From Candidatus Thermoplasmatota archaeon (lineage in GTDB: Archaea; Thermoplasmatota; E2; DHVEG-1): a stretch of DNA of 41,388 nt. The stretch is from assembly GCA_038884455.1 (NCBI GenBank), contig JAWABU010000015.1, positions 1 to 41,388 of the forward strand, written 5' to 3'. Below are positions 17,478 through 27,709 of this stretch, in pieces. The translations under genes were made by a program, and so were the position numbers. Position 1 is the first letter of the stretch. The number at the start of each line of letters is the position of its first letter. Below the pieces are notes generated by a model. It was not told the origin of the DNA. It worked only from the letters and a program-made list of their open reading frames with translations, and made no database searches.

Positions 17478-17486
17478 TTATATAGG
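17478..17486 (+). promoter_or_regulatory. TATA box for mcm
   Basis: CTTATATAG lies just after the SRP RNA 3' end and about 55 bp before the mcm start, predicting a leader near 30 nt that includes CAGGGGAGTTG. Confidence 0.55.
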
Positions 17487-17537
17487 AATTATTGGTTATC
17501 AAAAGTCCGGCTAACTCAGGGGAGTTGAACTTGATCT

Positions 17538-19643
17538 ATGGTTCGATTACTAAAAGATGAAAATCTCGTTGCATCTTGGAAGAATTTCCTCGAGGAAAAA
17601 TATCGCTCTGAGATTGAAACAGTTGCCCTTGAATATCCTGAGAAAAGAAGTGTCTTTGTAGATTATTGGGATGTCGATCAATTTGATTCAAAATTATCTG
17701 AATTACTCGTAAAACAACCATACAAAGCATTATTTAATGCAGAAGCTGCATTAAATAGTATTGACGTAGCTGTAGAACATAAGGTAAATTTACATCTCCG
17801 TATCAAAAATCTATCTGAAGAACATAAAATTGCTATTCGGAAAATACGAGCAATGCATCTCGGCAAACTTGTTGCTGTAGAAGGTCTCGTCAAGAAAAGA
17901 ACCGAAGTCCGTCCGAAGTTACAGGTTGCTGCATTTCAGTGTCAGAAATGCGGTGCAGTATTGAAAATTGAGCAGGATGAAGATATTTTAAAAGAACCTG
18001 CTGAGTGCTATGAGGATCAGGGTGGTTGTGGCCGTGTTTCCTCTTTTAAACTCTCGACGAATCTTTCAACATTTATTGATTCTCAAAAAATTGAAATACA
18101 AGAGAACCCAGAGGGCCTTCGCGGAGGAGCTCAACCTGAACGTATCAGCTGCTTTCTTGAAGATGATCTCGTCGGTGAGATTGCACCTGGTGATCGGATT
18201 ATTGTCAACGGTATTTTACATTCATTGCAACGTCGTGTTGGTGCACTTCGATTGACTTCCTTTGATAAAACCATGGAGGCAATCAGTATTGAAAGCCAAG
18301 AACAAGCTTTTGAAGAAGTAGAGGTCACCGAAGAAGATGAAAAACTGATTTTAAAAACAAGTAAAGATCCAGAAATTTACGAGAAGATGAAACAAAGTAT
18401 AGCTCCAACCATTTATGGTTTGGAAACTGAGAAGGATGCATTGGTGTTGCAGTTGTTTGGTGGTCTTTCAAAAGAGATGCCTGATGGTACCCATATCCGT
18501 GGTGATATCCATATGTTGCTGGTTGGCGATCCAGGTACTGCAAAGTCCCAGATGTTAACGTATATGTCAAAAATCGCACCGCGAAGTGTGTATGCCTCAG
18601 GAAAAGCATCGTCAGCTGCAGGTCTTACCGCTGCTGCGGTCCGAGATGAATTCGGTGAAGGTCAATGGACGCTTGAAGCGGGAGCTCTTGTTCTCGCAGA
18701 TATGGGTATTGCCTGCGTCGATGAAATCGATAAAATGGATGAAACAGATCGAAGTGCTCTCTATCAAGCGATGGAACAGCAAGAAATCTCTGTTGCAAAA
18801 GCAGGGATTAACGCCACGTTAAAATCGCGGTGCTCTCTTCTGGCAGCAGCAAACCCAAAATTGGGTCGTTTTGATGATTTCAGTCCAATCCATGAACAGA
18901 TTAACATGCCGCCTGCGCTTCTTTCCCGTTTTGATCTGATTTTTTCAATTCTTGACAAACCAAACAGAAAACAAGATACAGAACTTGCAAGTCATATTCT
19001 TCGTTCACATAAAGCCGGAGAAATACGAGAAAACATTTTAAAAGCAAAAAAATCAAAATTTACAAAGGCAACTGAAAATGAAATGATGAAAATTGTTATG
19101 CCTGTTTTTGAACCAGAGTTTCTCCGGAAATATGTTGCTTACGCAAAACGCAATGTGTTTCCAGTGATGAGCGATGAAGCAATGGAGATCCTACAGAATT
19201 ACTATGTGGACTTTCGAAGTTCCTCTGAAGGTTCTGTTCCGTTTACTCCACGTCAACTTGAAGCTTTTGTTCGTCTCTCTGAGGCAAGCGCACGGATTCG
19301 ACTTAGTCAGGAAGTTACTGTGGAGGACGCAAAACGTGCGCTCTCGATTATTGATCAGTATCTCCGTCGCGTCGGTATGGATCGTGAAACCGGTAAATTT
19401 GACATTGACATTATTGCAACTGGTATCAGTCACAGTCAACAGGAACGCATGCGTTCTCTTATTGACATCATAAAACGATTAAGTATGGAATCACCTGAAC
19501 AGAGTGCTGCAAAAAGTGATATTATTACAGAAGCAGAACTGCATGGTCTTGAATCTCGAAAAGTTGAAGAAGCGCTTGATCGATTGAAACGAAACGGTCA
19601 AATCTATGAACCAAAGCAGGGAAGATATCGGATAGCAGAATAA
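17538..19643 (+). CDS. mcm: Replicative DNA helicase MCM
   Basis: The hexameric 3'-5' helicase that unwinds DNA at the archaeal replication fork. The 701-residue protein has the N-terminal domain with a zinc finger (C135-x2-C138 and C157-x6-C164), an OB fold, the AAA+ core with Walker A GDPGTAKS (330-337), Walker B VDEID (394-398) and the SRFD arginine-finger region, and a C-terminal winged helix ending in LKRNGQIYEPKQGRYRI. No intein is present. It lies downstream of both polymerase D subunits and SRP RNA on the same strand, with its own TATA box. Confidence 0.97.
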   Translation: MVRLLKDENLVASWKNFLEEKYRSEIETVALEYPEKRSVFVDYWDVDQFDSKLSELLVKQPYKALFNAEAALNSIDVAVEHKVNLHLRIKNLSEEHKIAIRKIRAMHLGKLVAVEGLVKKRTEVRPKLQVAAFQCQKCGAVLKIEQDEDILKEPAECYEDQGGCGRVSSFKLSTNLSTFIDSQKIEIQENPEGLRGGAQPERISCFLEDDLVGEIAPGDRIIVNGILHSLQRRVGALRLTSFDKTMEAISIESQEQAFEEVEVTEEDEKLILKTSKDPEIYEKMKQSIAPTIYGLETEKDALVLQLFGGLSKEMPDGTHIRGDIHMLLVGDPGTAKSQMLTYMSKIAPRSVYASGKASSAAGLTAAAVRDEFGEGQWTLEAGALVLADMGIACVDEIDKMDETDRSALYQAMEQQEISVAKAGINATLKSRCSLLAAANPKLGRFDDFSPIHEQINMPPALLSRFDLIFSILDKPNRKQDTELASHILRSHKAGEIRENILKAKKSKFTKATENEMMKIVMPVFEPEFLRKYVAYAKRNVFPVMSDEAMEILQNYYVDFRSSSEGSVPFTPRQLEAFVRLSEASARIRLSQEVTVEDAKRALSIIDQYLRRVGMDRETGKFDIDIIATGISHSQQERMRSLIDIIKRLSMESPEQSAAKSDIITEAELHGLESRKVEEALDRLKRNGQIYEPKQGRYRIAE

Positions 19644-19772
19644 GAGACCGTCGACTTAAGTATTTTATGACGTGTTTCTTCTTCTGTTGATTTTAACTAC
19701 AAGAATCTTTAAGTTGACATTCCCGCAGAATAATACGACAAAACTAAAAATACTATAACCTGTAAAAAGAAA

Positions 19773-20129
19773 TCATAACTTTGGTGATAAAAGTTTTGCC
19801 ACCGCTTTTTTGATATCATTTTTATTTTGAGGACCTGTTTCTGCGATAAGTACTTGAGTAAAATTTTCTTTAATGTCGTTCCAATTTAGAGTGGTTACCC
19901 CGAAATAAAGTTTTTTTGCTACATTGTCTTTTTTATGAATGTGCGGTGCCCATTTTCCATCGGTTGTATCGCAGTTGTCCATATGCAGCATGTAGCTTCG
20001 ATGCATACCGTTTCGTTGGATGAGGTAGATTTCAAATTTCCGGTTAAAATATCGATACTTTTGATCTTTCTCATAATACCGGTATTCAAGTTCATAGTCT
20101 TTGTTTATAGGGATAACTCCTCGATTCAC
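19773..20129 (-). CDS. Uncharacterised 118-aa protein downstream of EF-2
   Basis: No family is recognised. The sequence is rich in Tyr, Lys and Asn, with an N-terminal beta-like half (YELEYRYYEKD, KFEIYLIQRNG), a central WAPHIHKKD stretch with an H-x-H pair that could bind metal or be catalytic, and a helical C-terminus. It starts at GTG with GGTGAT about 5 bp upstream. It lies 81 bp after the EF-2 stop on the same strand and may be at the end of that transcript. Its composition differs from the ribosomal genes, so it may be an accessory gene. Confidence 0.6.
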   Translation of the reverse strand: MNRGVIPINKDYELEYRYYEKDQKYRYFNRKFEIYLIQRNGMHRSYMLHMDNCDTTDGKWAPHIHKKDNVAKKLYFGVTTLNWNDIKENFTQVLIAETGPQNKNDIKKAVAKLLSPKL

Positions 20130-20210
20130 TGTGCATCACCACGGTGTATTGGGTGAATTCTGATTTTCTATTTAAAAATTTGGGAAAAATGAAAAATTTG
20201 ATTTTCCTAG

Positions 20211-22409
20211 TTAATCCATGTAGTATTCAGGTGGATATGGTTCTGGTTTGAGTCCTTTTCGTTCTCGTATTGACTTAACAATATTTGCTTGGAGGTTTCG
20301 TGGTAATGGCTCAAAACCTTTGTTTTCAGTGTTCCACAGTACTCGCCCACCGGTTGCAGACCGTATTGCTGAAGCAAATCCAAACATTTCAGCAACAGGT
20401 GCTTGCGCCTCGATAGTAACCATATCTCCTTCAGTGGTCATATCCTTAACAACAGCTCGGCGGGTGTTAAGCTCTCGTGTCGCATCACCCATAAGTTCTT
20501 GAGGGGTGCTGATAAATACTTTTTGAATGGGTTCTAACAGTATTGGATCTGATATCGTAATAGCTCCGTAGATGGCATTGCGAGCTGCTGGTATAACTTG
20601 TGCAGGACCTCGATGAATTGCATCTTCATGGAGTTTTGCATCAACGAGTTTTACGAGCAATCCTTGGCATGGTTCTGCGGCAGTCGGTCCGTTTTTCATA
20701 ACCTCATCAAACGCTTCTTTTATAAGTTCTCGTGTTTCAAAAAGATGTTGAATACCTTTTGTTACATCAGTAATAATATTTAATCCTTTTATTCCAAATA
20801 CTCCTTTTGCGACTTCTTTATCAAGCCCGAGATCTTGGAGTTGTTTTGCTACTTCTTTTTTAAATTTTTTAACATTCTCAGGGATTTCATTGTTATAGAT
20901 GGCTTTGACAACTGCTTCTGGGAGCGGTTCTACTTCAATGTAAAAACGGTTGTGCTTGTTTGGTGATTTTCCTTCGAATTTATACGGGCTTTTCTTCCCA
21001 ACGGTTTCACGATAGACAACAATAGGTTCGGAGCAGATAATGTCGAGTTTATGATCATTTCGTATTCGATACTCAGTGATTTCAAGGTGAAGCTCACCCA
21101 TACCTGACATGAGGTTTTCACCGGTTTCTTGATTGATTTGAACTTGGATGCTCGGATCTGCCTTTGAGACCGATTTTAAAACCTCGACAAGCCGAGGGAG
21201 ATCTTTGGTGTTTTTTGCCTCGACAGCAACTGTAACAACCGGTTCTGACACGTGGACGATCCGTTCAAACGGCTCAGCATCAGGATTATCGGTTATGGTG
21301 CTTCCGGCGATTGCATCTTTTATACCGGTTACAGCAACAATATTTCCCGCACTAACAAATTCAACAGGGATACGATCCGCGCCAACCATCAAGTTGACTT
21401 GCTGGACACGGTTTTTATTCGGCATACCTGCAACAACTACTTCTTGACCTCGGGTGATTTTTCCGCTAAACATACGTCCAACAGCTACTTCACCTGCATG
21501 AGGGTCAAGAATAATTTTTGTGATCATGAGCGCAAGAGGACCATTTGGATCACACGTCAGCATACTTTTTCCAAGAGGACTTTCAAGATCTCCACGCCAG
21601 ATATGAGGTATTCGATATTGTTGTGCAACTTTGGGTGAGGGAAGATGACGGATAACCATGTCGAGAACAACTTCATGGATTGGGGCTTTCTTTGCAAGTG
21701 TTTTCTGATCATTGTTTTTACAGTATTCATAGATATCTTTGAAACTCATCCCTGTTTTTTTCATAAATGGAACTGATATTGCCCAGTTATGAAATGCTGA
21801 TCCGAAGGCAACACTGCCATCTTCTACTTTAACATTCCATTTCCCTTTGAACTCTTCAGGAACCATTTTGTTGAGAAGTTCATTGAACTTTGTAATAATC
21901 CTAATGAATCGTTGTTGCATTTCCTCAGGAGTTACTCGGAGTTCGTTAATCAGGCGGTCAACTTTATTGATAAAGAGTACAGGCCGTACCTTTTCTCGAA
22001 GTGCCTGTCGTATCACTGTTTCTGTTTGCGGCATTGCTCCTTCTACTGCGCACACAAGAACAATACAACCGTCAATTGCTCTCATTGCTCGAGTGACGTC
22101 ACCACCGAAATCGACATGACCTGGTGTATCGATAAGGTTAACGAGGTATTGGTTGTTTTCAAAAGTGTGAACCATGGATGCTGAAGCTGCATTGATTGTA
22201 ATACCACGTGCTTGTTCCTGTTCATCAAAATCAAGGACAAGCTGTTTTCCTGCGAGATCCTCACTCATCATCCCACAGCCTGCTAGAAGGTTATCTGAAA
22301 ACGTAGTTTTTCCATGATCGATATGCGCTGCTGTTCCAATATTTCTAATAAAATCAAGCTTATTCATAAGGCTTGTCGCTTTTTGGATGTTATCTTCTTT
22401 TCGACCCAT
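20211..22409 (-). CDS. fusA: Translation elongation factor aEF-2
   Basis: The 732-residue GTPase that drives translocation on the ribosome. G-domain motifs are AHIDHGKTT (28-36), the switch I region with ARGITI, DTPGH (94-98) and NKVD (148-151). Domain IV carries H599 in DAIHRGPAQ, the site converted to diphthamide in archaea and eukaryotes. The protein is full length and ends in a typical PPEYYMD. GAGGTAATC precedes the ATG. It follows rps7 by 59 bp in a str-type operon. Confidence 0.97.
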   Translation of the reverse strand: MGRKEDNIQKATSLMNKLDFIRNIGTAAHIDHGKTTFSDNLLAGCGMMSEDLAGKQLVLDFDEQEQARGITINAASASMVHTFENNQYLVNLIDTPGHVDFGGDVTRAMRAIDGCIVLVCAVEGAMPQTETVIRQALREKVRPVLFINKVDRLINELRVTPEEMQQRFIRIITKFNELLNKMVPEEFKGKWNVKVEDGSVAFGSAFHNWAISVPFMKKTGMSFKDIYEYCKNNDQKTLAKKAPIHEVVLDMVIRHLPSPKVAQQYRIPHIWRGDLESPLGKSMLTCDPNGPLALMITKIILDPHAGEVAVGRMFSGKITRGQEVVVAGMPNKNRVQQVNLMVGADRIPVEFVSAGNIVAVTGIKDAIAGSTITDNPDAEPFERIVHVSEPVVTVAVEAKNTKDLPRLVEVLKSVSKADPSIQVQINQETGENLMSGMGELHLEITEYRIRNDHKLDIICSEPIVVYRETVGKKSPYKFEGKSPNKHNRFYIEVEPLPEAVVKAIYNNEIPENVKKFKKEVAKQLQDLGLDKEVAKGVFGIKGLNIITDVTKGIQHLFETRELIKEAFDEVMKNGPTAAEPCQGLLVKLVDAKLHEDAIHRGPAQVIPAARNAIYGAITISDPILLEPIQKVFISTPQELMGDATRELNTRRAVVKDMTTEGDMVTIEAQAPVAEMFGFASAIRSATGGRVLWNTENKGFEPLPRNLQANIVKSIRERKGLKPEPYPPEYYMD

Positions 22410-22468
22410 AGATGATTACCTCGAAAATATTCTCATATTCTCCTTGAGTTAATTTTAAGAGACAAGTA

Positions 22469-23065
22469 TTATCGAGCTGATTTTGCAACTCGTTCAACAT
22501 CGTTTTTCTTTGCAATGGCAAAGGATGCCGGATCATTTTTACTTGCTTTGATGATTTCATCTGCAAGACATTCTTGCATCGGCTTTGCACTTTTATGACT
22601 TGAATTCATAGCACCAAGACAGATATTCCTCAACGCAATGTCAAGACGTCGTTGTGGTGCAACATCAACTGCTTTTGGAACCATGATGCCGCCGTAGCGA
22701 AGACGTGTTGTTTCTTCTTTTGGTGCTGCGTTTTGTAATGCATCAACAAGGATTTGCATCGGGTTTGTTTTTGTTTTCCGGTCGATAATGTCAAAAGCAT
22801 CTCGAACAACTTTGTAGGCTTTGGTTTTTTTTCCAGTATACACTTCGGTTTTCATAAGTATATTCATAAGTCGTTCGATAATGCTGATTTTTGATTTTCC
22901 AAACCATTTATTCGCATGAGGTGCACCAAGGAAGAAATCCTTATTTTCTAGGTTGATGTATCGTTCAAGGCCCTTATCTTCAATATGAACCGTACTCATG
23001 TCGTATTTTTCCAGGCTTGGAAAGAATCCAGAACTGATCATTTTTGTTTCTTTTTTATCAGTCAT
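22469..23065 (-). CDS. rps7: 30S ribosomal protein S7
   Basis: A 198-residue small-subunit head protein that nucleates 3'-domain assembly of 16S rRNA and contacts E-site tRNA. Typical sequence includes NPMQILVDALQNAAPKEET, GGIMVPKAVDVAPQRR and the C-terminal NDVERVAKSAR. It starts 2 bp after the rps12 stop, so the two are translationally linked. Confidence 0.96.
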   Translation of the reverse strand: MTDKKETKMISSGFFPSLEKYDMSTVHIEDKGLERYINLENKDFFLGAPHANKWFGKSKISIIERLMNILMKTEVYTGKKTKAYKVVRDAFDIIDRKTKTNPMQILVDALQNAAPKEETTRLRYGGIMVPKAVDVAPQRRLDIALRNICLGAMNSSHKSAKPMQECLADEIIKASKNDPASFAIAKKNDVERVAKSAR

Positions 23066-23067
23066 AG

Positions 23068-23499
23068 TTATCGTCTCATTGGTTTTTCAATTTTCTTTTT
23101 AACAAGCATATCAAGTGACACATCGTTAACTTTAATAACCTTGTAGCGAACACCAGGGATATCACCATAACTTCGTCCCATTCTTCCACCAATTCCTTCA
23201 ACAACTACCTCATCGTGTTCATCGATGAAACCTATTGCATTGTTTCCTGGAGCAAATGCAGTTATCTGTCTGCCGTTTTTGATCAGTTGTATCTTGACGC
23301 ATTTTCTAATGGCTGAGTTAGGTTGTTTTGCCTCGACACCGACTTTTTCAATGACAATGCCTTTCGCCTGAGGGACACCTCCAAGAGGATCTGATTTTTC
23401 TTTAAGGTGAAGCACTCGGCGTTTATAGTATCGATCGCTCCAACGTTGTTTTTTCTTTGTTTTTTTTATTTTTCTTGCTGCGTTTAATCCTCTGCCCAT
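23068..23499 (-). CDS. rps12: 30S ribosomal protein S12
   Basis: A 143-residue decoding-centre protein of archaeal/eukaryotic (uS12) type, with a basic N-terminus and the universally conserved [19 protein letters not shown] and the PGVRYKV region. GGTGA precedes the ATG. It heads the rps12-rps7-EF-2 unit. The RNA polymerase and nusA-like genes that often lie upstream in archaea are absent; a secreted-protein gene lies upstream instead. Confidence 0.97.
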   Translation of the reverse strand: MGRGLNAARKIKKTKKKQRWSDRYYKRRVLHLKEKSDPLGGVPQAKGIVIEKVGVEAKQPNSAIRKCVKIQLIKNGRQITAFAPGNNAIGFIDEHDEVVVEGIGGRMGRSYGDIPGVRYKVIKVNDVSLDMLVKKKIEKPMRR

Positions 23500-23530
23500 T
23501 CATTCACCTATTCAGATGGAAGTGAGCCAG

Positions 23531-23553
23531 TATATAGCTTTTAATATTTAAAC
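23531..23553 (-). promoter_or_regulatory. Promoter of the rps12-rps7-EF-2 operon
   Basis: Two TATA-like elements face rps12: GCTATATA at 23531-23538 and GTTTAAATATTAA at 23541-23553. Either would give a leader shorter than about 30 nt. Confidence 0.5.
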
Positions 23554-23645
23554 CCATCCTATACTTTCCTCGAGAAAAACAAACATATCTCTGAAGGAGA
23601 AAAAAGTGGTGTATCTTAAAATACCATTTGTGCTGGCTGTTCTCA

Positions 23646-26600
23646 CTATATTTTATTATAAATATCAGCGAGGTATTTTTGAAATCGTAAAAACGTAGAA
23701 GCATCTAATGTTCGTGATTCCTCAAGAATTTTTAATTTGGCAAGATGGTAATATTCAGCTGCTTTTTTTGGATTCCAAGAATATTGAGATGCAAGCGACA
23801 ACAATTGTTCGATTTCCTGCCGAGCATTCGGTTCTTTTTGAGTATTCTGTGAAGAAGAGCAACAGGGTATTTTTTTGGATGGAGAAAGAATACCAAAACT
23901 CCGCGAAATATACAATCGACGATAGAAGTACAATGCTATGAGAAAAACACTAATGGACGATATGAATATGATGCCGCCGTACTGTATCTCATCCAATTTC
24001 GGCAAAAGAGATGCCTGATCTCGTATGGCTTCGTAATGTTCAGGATGAACAGTTAGTGTGAATTTTCTTATATACGTATTTCCCTCGATGTCACTAATGG
24101 TTAACGTAATTGTATACGTCCCAGACAGCGTATATCGATGTGTGGTCTGTAACCCATATGCTATAGTTCCATCGCCGAAATCCCAAGAACATGACACAAT
24201 TTCACGATCTGGGAAATAATCTGTTGCGTGAAAGACAACCGACTGATTCACGGTGCTGTTGAACGACGGAATTCTGGAGATGTTTGATTCTTGCGAATCG
24301 TCAACGTATGCAGAGACGACAAATTGGAATGAATCTGACCAGGTACTATTGGCCCCATGTTCGTCTTGTACCTGAACTGAAATATTATACGTCCCTGGGG
24401 AATTCCAATGATATGTTGCTGAATAGGAGGTATTTGACGGAAGAAGAGAACTCCAAGAACTGATTATCCCATTGCCCCAATTGAAACGGTATCGAATCAT
24501 ATCGCCATCAGGATCTTCTGCTTTTGTAGTAAAAGTATAGTTGATATTTTGTTCTCCGTAGTTCGGTCCTGCGGGTCGTAATGGTCGATAGGGGGCTGTA
24601 TTCTGAGGAGGTACTGCAGGTGGAGGTAGTTGCGCTGGTGGTTGATTTCCGTTGAAACCCTCTGATTCAACGGTCTGTTGTCGAATAGTGATAGTCACTT
24701 GTGCTATGTTTGTGTTGTTATAGATATCAGAAACGGCATAGGTGAAACAATCTGTTCCACTGTATCCTGAAGTTGGTGTATATGTAACAAATTGCCGATT
24801 GTCTGAAATTCTTGCTGTTCCATGGTGCGGTTCAGTGATATACTGCAGTTCAAAAAAATCTTGTTCAGGATCATCATCATTTTCTAAAATCATCAATTGA
24901 TTATTGGTACTGTCCTTGTTTACAATATATTCGTCATTGCGCGTCTGAGGTGGTCTATTTTGTATAAGGATAAATGGTCGTTCACCGGTCAACGCAAAAT
25001 ACGGCTGGATTGTTTCACCGAAACGGATGAGTACATTTCCAAATGTTTGTCCTTGCGTGAGTGGTTTTGTTACGGTGAGTCGCCAGAGAGTGTTTCGTGC
25101 GTTTTCAGGAACTGTGATGCTTAGATTTAGATAATAACTTGTGATGTTTGTCTCTGCAGATGTTACAAGAGTATAGTCACCTTTATCAGGTTGGTAAATG
25201 CTTGCTGTAAAGCCTTGGGTTTTTGCTGTCTTTTTGAAATCGATACGAAACGATGAAAGATTATGAACCCAGAAATATAAAGAATATGCTCGGTTGAGTG
25301 AATCTGCATACATGTCAATAATCGGAATATAATCAGTATCTGTTAAAGGTTCTTGGATAGTTGGTTCTCGAAATGGTTTGTATACTACAAAGGGGACATT
25401 TGTATGAGTAATCTCAAAAAGACTATATGATGGATTAATTAAAAGGAAAAATATTCCTTCGTAGGGAGCAGTGAAGCTGATATTTCCTGATAATCCAGTA
25501 TACCCGCTATACAGAGGATCTGATGGTCGCGAAAGTACCCCATAGCAGAGTTCGGTTCCATTAAGATGGTATATTGCGTAGGTTATCCCTGCTTTCACTT
25601 CAGAATACTTTGAAAATAGATAACAAAGAAGATGAATTTTAACGGTTTGATTCTCAGAAGCATACAGAAGAAAACTTTGTTGATATCTGAAGCGTACTTT
25701 ATTTTCAGGTAATTCAATCATGGTTTCTTCTGGTGATTCCAAGGGATTGATTTTCATCGTCGGTGGATTCATATACTCTGGATGTTCAACGTAAATGGTT
25801 GGTTCGCGTGGTGGAGAAAGCTTCTGCAGAGTTGTTTGATAATTTGGATAGTTGAGAAAATACTTGGATAACTCGGTATTCATCAGGCTCATTTCGGTAT
25901 AGTAATCATGTACCCCTTGTTCGTAGGTCTGCTGATTGTTACATGGGGTATACGGTGAATTGTATTTCGAGGGATACACAGTGTTGTTGTTTCGATCAAA
26001 GTAGGGTACAATATACCCTACTGTGAGGTTCTGAAGTTTTTCTGTGAAACCATATGTGGTGAAGATCCAATACCCATTCGTTTGGGTTGCAAGATGATAG
26101 AGGTGGTATCCCCAGTTTCCTGAAAAGTAATACGAATTGAGAACACCGCCTACATAATAAGCATACATATCATTATTACTACTTGTTGCAGATGGGAAAA
26201 TAGACGATAGATTGTAGTAGCCATCATCAAGAAGATTTTCACTGAGATTTTCTGGGATATTTTCTGCTCCTCCGCCACCATACATTTCTGTTGCCCAGAC
26301 AACTGCAGGATGAGTTGGTGTGCTCCACCCGCTGAAGATTTCAGGGAGATATAATCGTGGGTTTTTGACACTGAGATATTTGGGTGAGGGATATGCTCCG
26401 ATGAGAAAAGAGGGATTAATTGCATGGACTTGCTCTCGCATTGTTGTTGCATATGATTTGATAAGTTCACTTAGGAACACGTAGTAATCCCCCTGAATGC
26501 TCTCATCAGGGTTCTCGATGATTTTTCCTTGAGCGCGTAACCAACTATATCGTTCAGAAGGCAAAGGAATTGGATCGGGAGTTAAATGTCGACTTTCGAG

Positions 26601-27404
26601 ATATGAAATGAAGGTTTGATTTTCAAAACCCCAGGTGTAATCAAAATAGCTGCCACCTGTAATGCTGTAGAGTTCAAAATCAAATAAGACACCGTCGATG
26701 CGGTAGATTTCTGGGTTATATGTACTTAGGTATGCTAGCGATTTAACCATTTTGGTGAGGTGATTCCAATACGCTTGGCTAAATGGACTTACATGCGAAC
26801 CTGTTTTCCCATTGGAAAACACAACAGGAAATGTTCCTGGGACAATAAGGTTCTTATTTGGAAAGGAGGCATAATTGAATGCAATAGTTTGGATGTAGCA
26901 AAAACCATACTGTTGTGCCAGAACTGCTTTTTCTTTGATGGTTATTCGTGCTGAATGGGGATATCCATTAAGAGAATAGGTGATGATATAGGGAGCATTT
27001 GGATCTGGACCAAGTAAGTCATACACCGTTTCGTTTTCTGAAAAATTTTGATAGGGGACGTACACAGGGTAATCATTAAGAATGAAGGTGTTAATGCCGT
27101 TGTTCATTAAGGTTGTGATTTTTTCATGCGTCATTTCTCCAGGGAACGGATAAGTATATGTCCATGCTGCTTTTACCCGCCCTCCTGAAAAAGGAGTTGT
27201 TGGATTTGTGTCTGCAAGACATTCGTAGAAGTTATTCATCCCATCATGATCATAATCATCTTCTGGTTTTTGTGATAAATTGCCGAAATAATGGTGCTCC
27301 CATTCATCCGGCAAATTGTCATTGTCTTCGTCAATAGCTTTGCAGGTTGGAAAAGAAACCAACGAAAAAACGAATATTAGTATTAGCAAGAACGTTAGTC
27401 TCAT
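23646..27404 (-). CDS. Large secreted, membrane-anchored protein with possible TIM-barrel, cadherin-like and PKD domains
   Basis: A 1252-residue predicted surface protein. The start at 27404 is chosen because GGTAGGGTGA precedes it and a signal peptide follows (RLTFLLILIFVFSLVSF); the frame opens 21 codons earlier. After the signal come calcium-binding-like repeats (about 26-68, DEDNDNLPDEWE and DDYDHDGMNN) and a region of about 430 residues that looks like a TIM-barrel glycosidase, with D242 and E244 in GVLFDFELY as possible catalytic residues. A cadherin-like domain (about 815-910), a Pro-rich linker and two PKD domains (about 935-1030 and 1040-1118, the second with CSWDFGDG) follow. A transmembrane helix (about 1143-1165) and an 87-residue intracellular tail end it. 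The glycosidase reading is tentative. Confidence 0.75.
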   Translation of the reverse strand: MRLTFLLILIFVFSLVSFPTCKAIDEDNDNLPDEWEHHYFGNLSQKPEDDYDHDGMNNFYECLADTNPTTPFSGGRVKAAWTYTYPFPGEMTHEKITTLMNNGINTFILNDYPVYVPYQNFSENETVYDLLGPDPNAPYIITYSLNGYPHSARITIKEKAVLAQQYGFCYIQTIAFNYASFPNKNLIVPGTFPVVFSNGKTGSHVSPFSQAYWNHLTKMVKSLAYLSTYNPEIYRIDGVLFDFELYSITGGSYFDYTWGFENQTFISYLESRHLTPDPIPLPSERYSWLRAQGKIIENPDESIQGDYYVFLSELIKSYATTMREQVHAINPSFLIGAYPSPKYLSVKNPRLYLPEIFSGWSTPTHPAVVWATEMYGGGGAENIPENLSENLLDDGYYNLSSIFPSATSSNNDMYAYYVGGVLNSYYFSGNWGYHLYHLATQTNGYWIFTTYGFTEKLQNLTVGYIVPYFDRNNNTVYPSKYNSPYTPCNNQQTYEQGVHDYYTEMSLMNTELSKYFLNYPNYQTTLQKLSPPREPTIYVEHPEYMNPPTMKINPLESPEETMIELPENKVRFRYQQSFLLYASENQTVKIHLLCYLFSKYSEVKAGITYAIYHLNGTELCYGVLSRPSDPLYSGYTGLSGNISFTAPYEGIFFLLINPSYSLFEITHTNVPFVVYKPFREPTIQEPLTDTDYIPIIDMYADSLNRAYSLYFWVHNLSSFRIDFKKTAKTQGFTASIYQPDKGDYTLVTSAETNITSYYLNLSITVPENARNTLWRLTVTKPLTQGQTFGNVLIRFGETIQPYFALTGERPFILIQNRPPQTRNDEYIVNKDSTNNQLMILENDDDPEQDFFELQYITEPHHGTARISDNRQFVTYTPTSGYSGTDCFTYAVSDIYNNTNIAQVTITIRQQTVESEGFNGNQPPAQLPPPAVPPQNTAPYRPLRPAGPNYGEQNINYTFTTKAEDPDGDMIRYRFNWGNGIISSWSSLLPSNTSYSATYHWNSPGTYNISVQVQDEHGANSTWSDSFQFVVSAYVDDSQESNISRIPSFNSTVNQSVVFHATDYFPDREIVSCSWDFGDGTIAYGLQTTHRYTLSGTYTITLTISDIEGNTYIRKFTLTVHPEHYEAIRDQASLLPKLDEIQYGGIIFISSISVFLIALYFYRRLYISRSFGILSPSKKIPCCSSSQNTQKEPNARQEIEQLLSLASQYSWNPKKAAEYYHLAKLKILEESRTLDASTFLRFQKYLADIYNKI

Positions 27405-27709
27405 TTTCACCCTACCTTTGGACGAAATGCCCGTTGCCCGCAATTTAAATTTTGTATAATATATCATATTTAATTTAAATATTTATATATTTTTTTATAT
27501 TATTTTATTATTTCTTCTCCTAAAATGCATTAAACTCTCCTACTCCAAACAAGGCATAATTACAAACTAAACAATATTTCTTATAACACAAAGTAATAAA
27601 GTTAACGAGAAAAAATGCCAAAAAGGAAAAATAACAACTTTTAAATAATAAAATCACTCTATGTTTATCTACTGTATATCCGTACAAAAATGTATTTTAA
27701 GGTGATACC
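27405..27709. other. Divergent promoter region between two secreted-protein genes
   Basis: A very AT-rich 305-bp gap. The minus strand has a TATA-like ATGATATATTATAC before the PKD protein. The plus strand has GTATATCC and GGTGAT (ribosome binding site) before the peptidase. No ORF or RNA gene was seen. Confidence 0.5.

Noticed and set aside
20248-22184. Several plus-strand ORFs across EF-2
   Set aside because: All are antisense shadows of the highly conserved EF-2 gene.
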